DNA from: Dastarcus helophoroides | Taxonomy: Eukaryota; Arthropoda; Insecta; Coleoptera; Bothrideridae | Direction: 5' to 3' | DNA: 64,000 bases | Assembly (NCBI GenBank): GCA_028583605.1 | Contig: CM053330.1 | Coordinates: 17,695,539 to 17,759,538 of the forward strand | Shown here: positions 35,700 to 45,450 of the stretch, piece by piece | Layout: every line of letters begins with the position of its first letter | Numbering within the stretch: position 1 is the stretch's first letter | The notes under the pieces: generated by a model | The model's database searches: none | Told to the model about the DNA's origin: nothing | The model's input: only the letters and a program-made list of their open reading frames with translations | Program-made: the position numbers and the translations under genes

Positions 35700-36677
35700 T
35701 TAAGTGGTATTTAACCTCCCAGAGCGCTGAAGAAGTCGTTGGGCGATTCGCTTTTTCTTACGAAGACCTGATGCAAAGACGGTGTTAAATATCGTCCACA
35801 AATTTGAAAAATCGGGATGCATAACTGGTTGTAATAAGTGTTGTTTGGAAGCGCGTCAACCTGAAGGTGACATGGCTAAGGAGGTAGCTGTATTGCATTT
35901 GTCGAAGCAAATGAACCTTGTTCTAGTAAGCAGATCGCAGAAGAAGTTAATGAGCCATCGCGAACAGTGTGAAATATTTTGAAAAGAAATGGGTACAAGT
36001 GTTATAAAGTATCTGAAACGCAAGAGATATTTCCTGAACATCGATACAAACGTCTTGAGTTTTGTGAGTTTATGAGAGAAAAAGTTGATGTCGATGGAAA
36101 TTTCTTAACCCAGGTATTATTTACCGATGAATCATCTTTTTTTCTTTATAGACATCACAGCCATCAAATAGTTCGGTATTGGTCTAGAGAAAATAAGCAC
36201 TTGAGTATTCCTGTACGAACACAGTACCCTGAGAAGGTAAATGTTTGGCATGGTATGTTAGGAGATTCCATTATTGGGCCATTTTTCATAAATGGAAACC
36301 TAACTGCTGACAAATATTTAACTATGCTCCGCAATAAAATAATTCCGGCTGTTCAGGCATTGAACATTAACTTTGAGGATGTGTGGTTTCAACAAGATGG
36401 TTGTCCAGCCCATAATGCTTAACGTGTGAGAACTTTCTTGGAAACCACATTTCCGCAGCGTCTTATTAGTTCAAGGGGCACAATCAAGTGGCCGCCTCGA
36501 TCCCCCGATTTATCTCCTAACGAGTTCTTCCTTTGGGGATATCTAAAACAAATAATTTATGGACACGTACAAGAAAGACCACGTAATGTAGACCATTTAT
36601 GGGCCCAAATTATAGAAGTCCTAGATAATATTTCCCCTGAGATGTTGGCACGCGTAAGAACTGAATATTACGACTGA
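35700..36677 (+). pseudogene. DUF4817-type DDE transposase, near-intact catalytic domain with one stop
   Basis: The frame from 35979 reads EIFPEHRYKRLEFCEFMREK, then VLFTDESSFFLYRHHSHQIV (first catalytic Asp), KVNVWHGMLGDSIIGPFFIN, VWFQQDGCPAHNA (second Asp), a single stop at 36420-36422, then TFPQRLISSRGTIKWPPRSP, DLSPNEFFLWGYLKQ and a C-terminus at YYD. The third acidic residue is Glu, 41 positions after the second Asp when the stop codon is counted as one. The N-terminal helix-turn-helix region (35700-35980) is frame-disrupted. Transposases of this group move DNA by cut and paste. No short terminal inverted repeats were found; instead, diverged direct repeats flank it. Confidence 0.85.
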
Positions 36678-37058
36678 TTAGGTTATTGCGAAACACAAGG
36701 AGGGGACATTTTTAAACCACTTATTACATAGGCATTTTTTCTTTCATTTTTTTTTGTTGAATCATTTTTTAAGTTTTCAGTATAGATTGTCATCACGCCG
36801 GATGATTATTTTTACACAGAGTTCATTTATCTTTTAAAATTTGTGTTTTATTTTTCGCTAGACCCGGTTGATTAAAGAAAACGAAATCGTAAAATGTCTG
36901 CAATTATTTTCATACTTTTTAGGGTGTGAAAATAATTGTAGAATCAATGAATACGTAAAGAGGTATTTCCCATTTAAAGCGACACTTTTTTATCGAGCTC
37001 CGATAAGGTACTGATGCAATATCTACAGTCTGCAGTTTGCAGCTGAATGCGTGGTCAT
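36678..37058. other. 3' flank of the transposase pseudogene
   Basis: No gene. The segment holds a short self-complementary pair, ATTATTTTCATAC at 36904 and GTGTGAAAATAATTG at 36924, that could form a hairpin. Otherwise featureless. Confidence 0.3.
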
Positions 37059-37189
37059 GATTTGATAAGCGCGTCTATCGAGCAACACAATGAAACAGTG
37101 AAATCATACCATCCTTCTCTTTCCTTACAGAATTTTGATATATTCCTTGTTCTTTACACGTTATAGCAGACCGAAATCGTGTACTGGCC
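37059..37189 (+). repeat. Right copy of the diverged direct repeat
   Basis: GATTTGATAAGCGCGTCTAT, CTTACAGAATT, TTGTTCTTTACACGT and GACCGAAATC repeat the words of 35514-35652. Position, directly upstream of the 296-codon gene, raises the possibility that it belongs to that gene's promoter region. Confidence 0.7.
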
Positions 37190-37502
37190 CATAGTGTATG
37201 TATTGTCTTCATAGATTGTATTGTATTATTGTAGTTTAATACCACACTGCTCTACATGGCTCTACACACTGTATCTACACATACAACGCCATCTACCGGT
37301 CCTTTGTCCGAGTATACCAACTTTTTTCGAAAAATACCAGCTTTTAGCGACATCTGTATCAAGTTTTCAATACCAGTGTTTAACATACCTGTTTGTGCGA
37401 TTGTCATTCATAATCTCTGGTCATTCGTGTTACAAAAGTGATCTGAGGTAACATGTGTGAACGTGTCTGTGTACAAAAATGTGAATTTATCGTTCGTTAA
37501 AG
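37190..37502 (+). promoter_or_regulatory. Presumed 5' flank and leader of the 296-codon gene
   Basis: About 310 bases of moderate composition precede the start codon. CGCCATCTACCGG at 37287-37299 resembles the reverse complement of a CTCF-type core. No TATA box is obvious. The assignment as promoter is inferred from position only. Confidence 0.3.
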
Positions 37503-38393
37503 ATGTATTTATGTGGTGTCCAAGATACCCAAACGAAATTAGAAAATCTAACTTTTCAAGATATACCATCGAATAATGCTAAAGAAGAGCAGAGTAAATA
37601 CATTCGTGAATCCATTCCACCACGTCGTGCGCCTTTTTACTGCGGTAACTATCTAAGCAAAAAAAGTTTACAACATCGTGTGAAAATATTTTTAAAATAT
37701 CACGATTTGCAAGCGAAAAAAATCGATGACATTGCTAGAAAATCGTTCATCCCTGCCAAAATAAAACAAGACTTTCTCATTTCGAATTTTGATAATTCTG
37801 AAAATTACTTTTACATTGAAAATGAATCGCAATCATTCAAACCATTGCGTGGCTGTCCAAGATTTCGGTCTAAAAAGCACTTGGATAACGTTGTTACGTC
37901 TAAATCCAAGTTTACAAGTTTGTTAAAAGATTCTGATATAGAAAATCAAAACTCTATTATATCAGACCACATTAAATCGTATGAAAGTTCACTAATTCAA
38001 CATAAGTACAAACTTCAAAGTCATGCTCCGATAAAACGACAATCCATGAAGAAAAACGGAGAAGATGCTGAGTTAAAAAGTATTTTGGAAATCGAAGATG
38101 GTGATGAAGATGGCAACGCTAATTTCGAACAGAATTCGCAGAAATTATCATCACCATACGAACAGTTTTATGATGAAATTTTTAATGGATCTTCAGATAA
38201 TGCAATGAAAGAAAAGGAGGAGACATCCTCTATTCTTAATTCAATTGAAAATTTTGAATGTAGGTCTCCTGATCCTTTTGATCTATTGAAATCTTCTCCT
38301 GATTTTGTACCTGTTAGAAGAGTAGTACCTCCACCTCCCTTACCGCAAAAAAGAAGAAGACGGAGAAATCCTCCTAAAGGTAAAGCTCGATAA
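37503..38393 (+). CDS. Intronless gene, 296-residue basic, mostly disordered protein of unknown function
   Basis: A continuous ATG-to-stop frame, far longer than any neighbour, with balanced codon use and an AATAAA signal at 38459-38464, about 65 bases after the stop. The N-terminal third has a possibly folded segment (PPRRAPFYCGNYLSKK followed by HRVKIFLKYHDLQAKK). The middle is acidic and Ser/Asn-rich (EIEDGDEDGNANFEQN). The C-terminus is proline-rich then strongly basic (RRVVPPPPLPQKRRRRRNPP), typical of a nuclear localisation signal and an SH3/EVH1-type ligand. No enzyme or DNA-binding domain is recognised, and no transposase or viral motif. A nuclear adaptor or chromatin-associated role is only a guess. 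Being intronless next to a transposase, it could also be a retrogene or a transposon-borne accessory gene. The start is the first ATG in frame. Confidence 0.75.
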   Translation: MYLCGVQDTQTKLENLTFQDIPSNNAKEEQSKYIRESIPPRRAPFYCGNYLSKKSLQHRVKIFLKYHDLQAKKIDDIARKSFIPAKIKQDFLISNFDNSENYFYIENESQSFKPLRGCPRFRSKKHLDNVVTSKSKFTSLLKDSDIENQNSIISDHIKSYESSLIQHKYKLQSHAPIKRQSMKKNGEDAELKSILEIEDGDEDGNANFEQNSQKLSSPYEQFYDEIFNGSSDNAMKEKEETSSILNSIENFECRSPDPFDLLKSSPDFVPVRRVVPPPPLPQKRRRRRNPPKGKAR

Positions 38394-38609
38394 CAATTAA
38401 TTTTATTGTCACAGTTTTATTTTTTGTAAATTCTTTTTCTATTGCTGGTTTTCGTATTAATAAATTATTGTAAACGACTTGCGGTGGCCAGATTTTTTCT
38501 TTTAGTGGTTATTATTTAGGTTTTGATGTTTAAAAATTTACATCCTATGATTACATCATACCATTTGATACCAATGTCCTAAATGACGGTCGTTTTTTTT
38601 CTATTAACG

Positions 38610-38755
38610 CGGGGAGTTCCAGGGACCTGTTCTGTCCCCCATTTTTATTATTATATATTATATTTATATTATTAGATATACTCCTTCGTCTACTTTGTTT
38701 CTGTTTCACATAAACGATCTCTTAGCTTCAATTTCCAATTCGATATTCAGGATGA
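38610..38755 (+). mobile_element. Short reverse-transcriptase fragment of the jockey-like family
   Basis: GGGAGTTCCAGGGACCTGTT through CCCCC, then an inserted AT-rich tract, then TTTCTGTTTCACATAAACGA and TCTCTTAGCTTCAATTTCC. This corresponds to the GVPQGSxLSPTLFLLHINDL block of the larger copies (for example 50840-50905). Confidence 0.65.
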
Positions 38756-38819
38756 CCATTATTGCAAAGCTACGATTTACTTAAATTAAGGCAAAGTTGC
38801 AAAACTTAGTGATGAACAA

Positions 38820-41700
38820 TATGTGTAGAAATTTGACTTGAAATTAATACTTTCTGAATTATCTGAAAAAAAATTCAAAAAAGTGCAAGTATTTCGAGTC
38901 CTTATATGTTATTTTCAGAAAAAGAAGAAATTTAAAAACATTTCCAGAAAATTTCAAAAATTAAGTTGCGCAATTTAAACAAAAATGTTTAAAAACAAAG
39001 AATTCAAAATAATTCGAAAGTTTGAGTAGAGGTAAAATTTTCCAAAAATTCCAAATATTCGAAAAAGTCAAAATTTTGAATAATGGACAAATGTTGAAAA
39101 AATATTAAAATTTTCAAAAAAAGTTAACAATCTGAGAAAAAGCGAAAATTTTGAAAAAAGTTTAAGCTAAACTTGAAAAAGTCAAAACATTAAAAGATGT
39201 CGAAATCTACAAAAAAAGTGAAAAATTTTTCCTTTTAATAAAAGTCAACAATTCAGTCAACGTAAACATTGGAAAGCCATGATTTTTTAAAAAATTCTAA
39301 ATTGTAAAAAATGGTCGAAATATTTTAAAAATCCAAATTTTCAAGAGAAGTCAAAGTTAAGTTTTTCCATATTTTAAAAAAATTTAAAATTTTTAAGGAA
39401 AGTTAAAATTTAGAAAGTCGAAAATATTCAAAAAACTTAGAATTTTTAAAAAGGACAATTTTCATGAAGAGTTAGAATTAATATAAAACAAAAATTTTCC
39501 AATATTCAAAAATAGTCAAAAATTTCAGACACGTGAAATTTTAGAAAATGTACAGGATATAGTTCTTCCGGAATTGGACCGTGTCAAAGAACTACTAAAA
39601 GTGTTCGACGTTTCGCCCACCATCGTAGGGGGCTTCTTCAGGAACAAAGAAAAGAAAAAATAAATGAGAGAGGAATATGAGGGAATATGCAAAAATGAAA
39701 GAATGAAGAGGCCAATTTCAAAACATCAGAGCACGGTAACTCAGTATGTCCACCATACCAGAGGCGAAACTCTTCTGAATTGAAAATTGGTACAAAGAAT
39801 AAGAAAGTTTAGACAGAAGAGCACGGTAACTCAGTATGTCCACCATGCCAGAGGCGAAACTCTTCTAAAATTGGCCTTTTCATTCTTTCATTTTTGCATA
39901 TTCCCTCATATTCCTCTCTCATTTATTTTTTCTTTTTTTTTTTGTTCCTGAAAAAGCCCCCTACGATGGTGGGCGAAACGTCGAACACTTTTAGTAGTTC
40001 TTTGACACGGTTCAATCCCGGAAGAAGTATATCCTGTACTGACTCTGGCCGTGGAAGCCTTCGTTATCATTTTTAGAAAAAGGTCTTGATATGAAAAAAA
40101 TTGAAATTTTCAAATAAATCGAAATTTTTGGAGCCTTACTAATGTATTAAAAAAGGGATAACTTTGGAATAAGTCAAGATTTTGAAAAAAAATTCAAAAT
40201 TTTAAGTTGGCCCGATTTGTGAAGGAATTTTCAAGATATAATTCGAAAATTTTGATAACGGCTAAATTTTCAAACGATTCTAAATTTTCGAAAAATCCTA
40301 ATTAAACAAGAATGTCCACATTTATAAAAAAGTAGAAATTTTCAAAAAAGCTAAAATTTGGGCAAACGGATCGAATTTTAAAAGGGATCGAAATTTTAAA
40401 CTCACAATTTTGGAAAATATTGAGATTTTTTGTCGAAATTTAAAATGCTCAAAAAACTGAAGATTTTTAATTTTTAATAAAAGTCGAAAATTGAAATCAA
40501 CGTCGACATTTGAAAGTCATAAATCTCAAAAAAAAGTGAAATTTTAAAAAAGTCAGCATATTAAAAAGTTGCAAAAACTTTTTTTTTATATTTTGAAAGA
40601 TAAGGCGAGATATTAAAAAAATTCCAAATTTTTAAAAAAGTCACAATTTTAAGTTGAAATTTTCAAAGAAAGTTAAAATTCTGAAAATCGAAAATTTTGA
40701 AAATGGTCGAGATTCTGAAAAATAACTTCATGAAAAATTAAAATTAAACTAAATATTAGAAAAATTTAAAATTTTGATAAAATCTCCCAATTTTTGAAAA
40801 AGATATAATGTTAAAAAAATGACTCAAAAAAAAAGCAGAATTTAGAAAAATTGATTAGATTTGAAAAAAGTCGAAATTTTTAAAGAAAGTCGAACTTTTT
40901 TGAGGCGCACCAATATTAAAAAGGTTATAATTTTGGAATAAGCCAAAATTTTCAAATAAAAAAATTATAAATTTAACAATTTAAAAGTCAAAATTTTAAA
41001 GTTTCGAAATTTGCATTAGTGTAAAATTTCAAAAAAGTGGAGATTTTCAAAAAAATCGAAATTTTGAAAAGAGATCGAAAATTTTGAAAAATCATATGGT
41101 AATTAAAAAGGTAGAAATTCTGGAAAAATTCCAATATTTTGAAATAAAGTCAAAATTTCAAGGAAAACGATAAAATTGTTGAAAAAATTCGAAATTTTGA
41201 AAAAATGTCCAAACTTAAAAACGTCGATAGTCGAAGTAAAAATTTTTAAAAGTCAAAATTTGAATAAAGAAATTTTGAAAAAATGTCGATATTATCAAAA
41301 AAGTTGAGATTTTTTTTTTCAAAAAAGAGAAAAATTTGAAAAACATGGAAATATTGGGATAAATTTGGAAAAAAGTTCTAATTTTAAAATTAAATCAAAA
41401 TTTTAAGCAATTCCAACCTTTCAATTTAACTATTTTAAAAACTGTAAAGGGTAAAAACCAAAATTTTGTAAAAAGTCGAAATTTTTGAAGTCAAATTAAA
41501 AAAATCGAAATTCTAAACAAAAGTCAAGGTTTTGAAAGAGGTCGACATTTACTTACTTGGTTCGAAAATTAGATTATTTCAAAAAAAATGTTTTCTTTCA
41601 AAATATGAAGTTTTTTTGCAAAAGAAATTCTAGGTTTGAATACGGGTCTTTTAGAAACCACTTAAAAGTTTAAAAAAACCTAAAAATTTCGTGTCCAAAT
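38820..41700 (-). repeat. A-rich array (reverse orientation)
   Basis: About 2.9 kb rich in AAAAAAGTCGAAATTTT-type words, the reverse complement of the T-rich arrays. A foldback element sits inside it at 39551-40038. No gene. Confidence 0.7.
39551..40038. mobile_element. Foldback element with ~170-bp inverted arms and internal 49-bp direct repeats
   Basis: The arms 39551-39719 and about 39867-40038 are inverted copies, starting TACAGGATATAGTTCTTCCG and ending CGGAAGAAGTATATCCTGTA. Each arm contains, on one strand, GAAGAAGCCCCCTACGATGG then TGGGCGAAACGTCGAACAC (the plus-strand arm has GAAAAAGCCCC), again a hairpin followed by GAAACG. Between the arms two near-identical direct repeats (39728-39776 and 39818-39866) read AGAGCACGGTAACTCAGTAT onwards. 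A partial copy lies at 53035-53158. Confidence 0.8.
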
Positions 41701-42023
41701 TTTAACTAAAATTATAATGTAACGAAAAATAAATTATAGAATTTAGTACGAAAAGAACTTAGTAAGAAAATTTTCTAGAAAGATCTGATAAGGGGAAAAC
41801 GGCCGCGATAATGAAGCAAACGGCAGATAAGCGTTCCAGAAATTTCGGCAAACGATAAGCCTTATCTGCGGGATTTTTCTAGAACCTGGGTGCCACAACT
41901 ATATAAGGCGGTCGCCTTTCCCTCGAGTTAGCTACAGGCAGTTAGTCAGTGTAGTTAATTAGTGAGTTAGTGGTCAGAAGGCAGTAAATGAATTAATTAT
42001 TCAGTTGTGGTGTTCCGAGTTAA

Positions 42024-42616
42024 TTCTTCATGGTAGACCCTTATTGACCGGAAATATTATGTTTTTTTCAATTTATTTAACATTTCTTCGGCCCAGTTTG
42101 GAAATATTTAAATTTTTATGGTTTGTTGACAATTTTATAAACAGTTTTTGAAATGCGACTACGTGATATTTAAATTTATTGAAAACGTCACTTCATGACA
42201 GTTTACAAATTAAAAGGTTAGTTTATTTTACATAGAATAGGAATAATAAAAAATAGTAGACCAAAAATTAGATATGGAAAAAATAAAAATTTTGTTTTTT
42301 TTTGATAAATTAGGAAAATATAAAAAAATACATATAAGAGGTTGTAGCACTGGACATCGATGTTTCGCTCTCATTTGAGCTCGTCAGCAGTGCATAACAT
42401 GGAAAGGGAACAATGGGGAAGAAATACTTAAAAATAAAATTTTTTTAAATATAAAAAAGAAAAATAAGGAAATTTTAACATGAATAGACGTTTCATCATT
42501 AATTTACTGTGTTAAAAATTTACTGTGTTAAAAATTTAAATATTTAAATTTAATATTTAATTTATTTAAATATTTCCAAACTGGGCCGAAGAAATGTTAA
42601 ATAAATTGAAAAAAAC
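42024..42616. mobile_element. Foldback insertion with perfect 53-bp arms, inside the LTR
   Basis: The arms 42061-42113 and 42564-42616 are exact inverted copies over 53 bases (GTTTTTTTCAATTTATTTAA and onwards through CTTCGGCCCAGTTTGG). The 12 bases GTTCCGAGTTAA occur on both sides (42012-42023 and 42617-42628) and look like a target duplication, although LTR sequence between 42024 and the left arm is not accounted for. The interior holds a hammerhead ribozyme on the minus strand (42341-42397) and no coding frame. Confidence 0.85.
42341..42397 (-). ncRNA. Type I hammerhead self-cleaving ribozyme
   Basis: On the minus strand the order is: stem I strand GCACUG, core CUGACGA, stem II GCUC-AAAUGA-GAGC, core GAAA, short palindromic stem III CAUCGAUG, then UC and the returning stem I strand CAGUGC. 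All conserved core positions (CUGANGA, GAAA, A15.1-U16.1, cleavage after GUC) are present. Stem I pairs perfectly over 6 bp, then has an internal loop (AU / UAC) and GUU-AAC, as in ribozymes using loop-loop contacts. The predicted cleavage lies between the bases complementary to 42353 and 42352. The tiny stem III suggests activity as a tandem or dimer, as in Penelope-like elements and retrozymes. Identification is by secondary structure only. Confidence 0.85.
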
Positions 42617-43247
42617 GTTCCGAGTTAAGTTTAGAAATAAAGTGGGTATTATTCAGCAAGTGTTAATAATCATTTCGAACCGATAAGCCCGTAACAATAA
42701 GAAGCTTTCGTTAATGATTTATACTTTTTTCGACATTTTTTCTCAAAATTTCTAATGTGAAGTTGCAGATTTTACGGTTTTTTTTTCTTAAATTTTCGGG
42801 GTGAAACTATATACTTTTTGTAGAAGTATGATTTCTTTTTTTTTAAATTGTTACTTTAATATCCAAATTTTGACTTTTTTCTATAGAATTTTGACCTTAG
42901 ACTTGAACTTAAAAGGATGAACATTTCAAAATTGGAAATTAACATTCAACTTTTTTAGACTCTTGTTTACAACTCTAAATTAAAAAAAATGTATAAAAAT
43001 TTCGAGGTTAACTCAAAATTTCAAGAAAGTAGTTAAAATGTTGAAAAAAAGATTTTATAAAAAATACCCAACATTTGTATTTACGAAATTATTATTATAC
43101 TAACTGATACCCGCGCCTTCGTCCGCGTGAAATAAGAGCACGAATTCTTGGGTCACCTTTTTGGAAATTCGGACTTTTTTTTGAAGAATTCGATTTTTAC
43201 TGGGAATCTAGAAATTATAGTTTAAAAATTTCGACATTTTAAAATAT

Positions 43248-43616
43248 TGTAACGCAATGTAAATAGATGAAATAGGATTTAGAATAGAATTGTAGAATTT
43301 AGTAAATAAAAAAAGTTTCTAGAAGGATCTGATAAAGGGAACGCGACAACGAAACAAATGGCAGATAAGCGTTCCAGAAATTTCGGCAAACGATAAGCCT
43401 TATCTGCCGAAAAGTTCTAGAAGCCGGGGGCCAAAACTATAAAAGGAGGTCAGCTTTCCCTCGAGTCAGTCAGTTAGAAGTCAGTGCAGTTAGTGACTTA
43501 GTAGAAGTAAATAATAAGTGAATTAATTGTTCAATTGTGGTGATTCAAGTTGAGTTCAGTAATAAAGTGGTGTAAATCACACGTGGTAATCAATTCGAAC
43601 CGATAAGCCCGTAACA
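43248..43616 (+). mobile_element. Intact solo LTR with ATAT target duplication
   Basis: 369 bp, TGTAACGCAATGTAAATAGA to CCGATAAGCCCGTAACA, flanked by ATAT at 43244-43247 and 43617-43620. It has a TATA-like box (CTATAAAAGGAGG) near 43437 and AATAAAG near 43561 as a polyadenylation signal. It is the cleanest copy of the family and serves as the reference for the other two LTRs. Confidence 0.92.
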
Positions 43617-45357
43617 ATATCAACTTTTTTCAGAATGTCGACATTTTCTCATTCGACTCCCCAAATTTCAAATTTTTTCGAAATTTTAACTCAATTTGGA
43701 AAATTTCGACTTTTTTCGAAGTTTTTACTTTTTTAGAAAATTCCAAATTTAAAATAATGATTTTTGGGTATATTTTGATTTTCTTTTTTTAAAAACTTTT
43801 TATAAGGTCAGTTTTTGTAAAAAAAAATATTTTTTGAAGATTTACTTTTCAATACTTTAAATTTTTAATATCTTCATTTTATTTCGGAGTTTTTTGGAAT
43901 ATTTCGGTTTTCTATCACATTTTTGACCATATTTTTGAAAACGTTGACCTTTTTTCAAAATTCCCATCTTATTATTGAACATTTTCGCAATGTTTTTTAA
44001 AACTTTGACTGAATTTTCAACTTTTTTGCAAATTTGACTGTTTTTAATTTGATTTTTATAAAACATTTCCATTCTAAGTGCGACTTTTTTTCAAAGTTTC
44101 AGCTTTTCCTCGTTTCGACTTTTTAAAGGTAACGATTTTTTTTTTAATTTGATTTCGATTTTTATTGAAAATCTCGACTTTTTTAAACATTACGACTTTA
44201 TTTAAGTTCCGAATTTCCAATTTTCCATTTTTTTTAATTTCTACTTTTTCCAAATTTTAAATTAATTTATAAATTTCAACTCTTTCACAATTTCGACTCT
44301 CTTAAAGATTTTGATTTATTTTCCAATTTTTTGAAAATTTTGACACAAAATTTTGATTTATTAAAATTTAGACTTTTTTAAATTTTTTTTAAAGCTTCAT
44401 TCTGTTGAAATATTGCTTTATTGAAAACGGCTATTTTCAATTCTGCTCAAATTACTTCTCGAAGTTTTGCCATTTTTTAGAAATTTCGACTTTTTTTCAA
44501 AAATTTCGACTTTTATGTAGCAAATGGGTTTTTCATTTTAAAATTTTAAAAATACGACTTTTTTTAAAAATTTTCACTTTTTTGAAAAATTCGATTATTC
44601 TCACAATTTCGATTTTTAATTTCTTTTTAGAATGTTTACTTTTCCGAAAATGTTAACCTTTTGTCATCAAATTTCGAATTTTTTTTAAGATATGATTTTT
44701 TACAGAATTTAAACTTTTTTAAAACTTTAATTTTTTCTAAAAATTTCGCTATTTTTCAAAAATTTTTAGTTTTTTTCGAAATCTCGCCTTTTATGTAGTA
44801 AATGGTATTTTTATTTGAAAAATTGAAAAATTCGACTTTTTTTTGAAAATTATTTCAATTCTTATTTTTCAGAAATTTTACTTTTCTGGAAATGTTAACC
44901 TCTTGTCATCAATTTTCGGCTTTTCTCTTAAGATATTATGGCTTTTTTTCAGAATTTAAATTTTTTCAAAACTTCAATTTTTTGTTTTCACTTTTTTTTC
45001 AAATTTCGACTTTATTTCGAAGTTTCGACTTTAACGCAGCAAATTGGTTTTTTATTTAAAAATTCGACCGTCTTTTTGAAAAATTTTACATTTTTGAAAA
45101 ATTGGATTTTTCTCACAATTCCGATTTTTAAAATTTTTTAATCTTTTTTAGAATGTTTACCCTTTTTGAAAATGTTAACCTTCTGTCATCAAATTTCGGC
45201 TTTTTTTAAGATATGATTTTTCCAGAATCTAAACTTTTTTCAAAATTTTAATTTTTTGTGAAAATTTCGATTAATTTCCAAGAATATTTATTTTTTTTTC
45301 GAAATTTCTACTACTTTTATCTGAAAAATTGAAAAATTCGAGTTTTCTTGAACATTT

Positions 45358-45450
45358 CAGTATCTCTCTGAAGATGATAGCTTGGCTAACGAAACACGTG
45401 TTTATTAATCTTTTTTGGTTTCAGGGACAAAATTTGTATTTTAATTTCCT
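45358..45450 (+). repeat. Hairpin repeat family, copy 6
   Basis: CTGAAGA (45368-45374), T, GATAGC, TTG, GCTAAC, GAAAC, then part of the family tail (TTTTTTGGTTTCAGGGACAA). The stem has two mismatches, so the copy is decayed. Confidence 0.6.

Larger units (their letters stand above)
41718..42696 (+). mobile_element. Solo LTR with ATAA target duplication, interrupted by a foldback insertion
   Basis: It begins TGTAACGAAAAATAAATTAT and ends CCGATAAGCCCGTAACA. ATAA flanks both ends (41714-41717 and 42697-42700). It contains CTATATAAGGCGG (TATA box) near 41900. It matches the intact LTR at 43248 over most of its length, but is split at 42024-42616 by a separate insertion. Confidence 0.9.
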
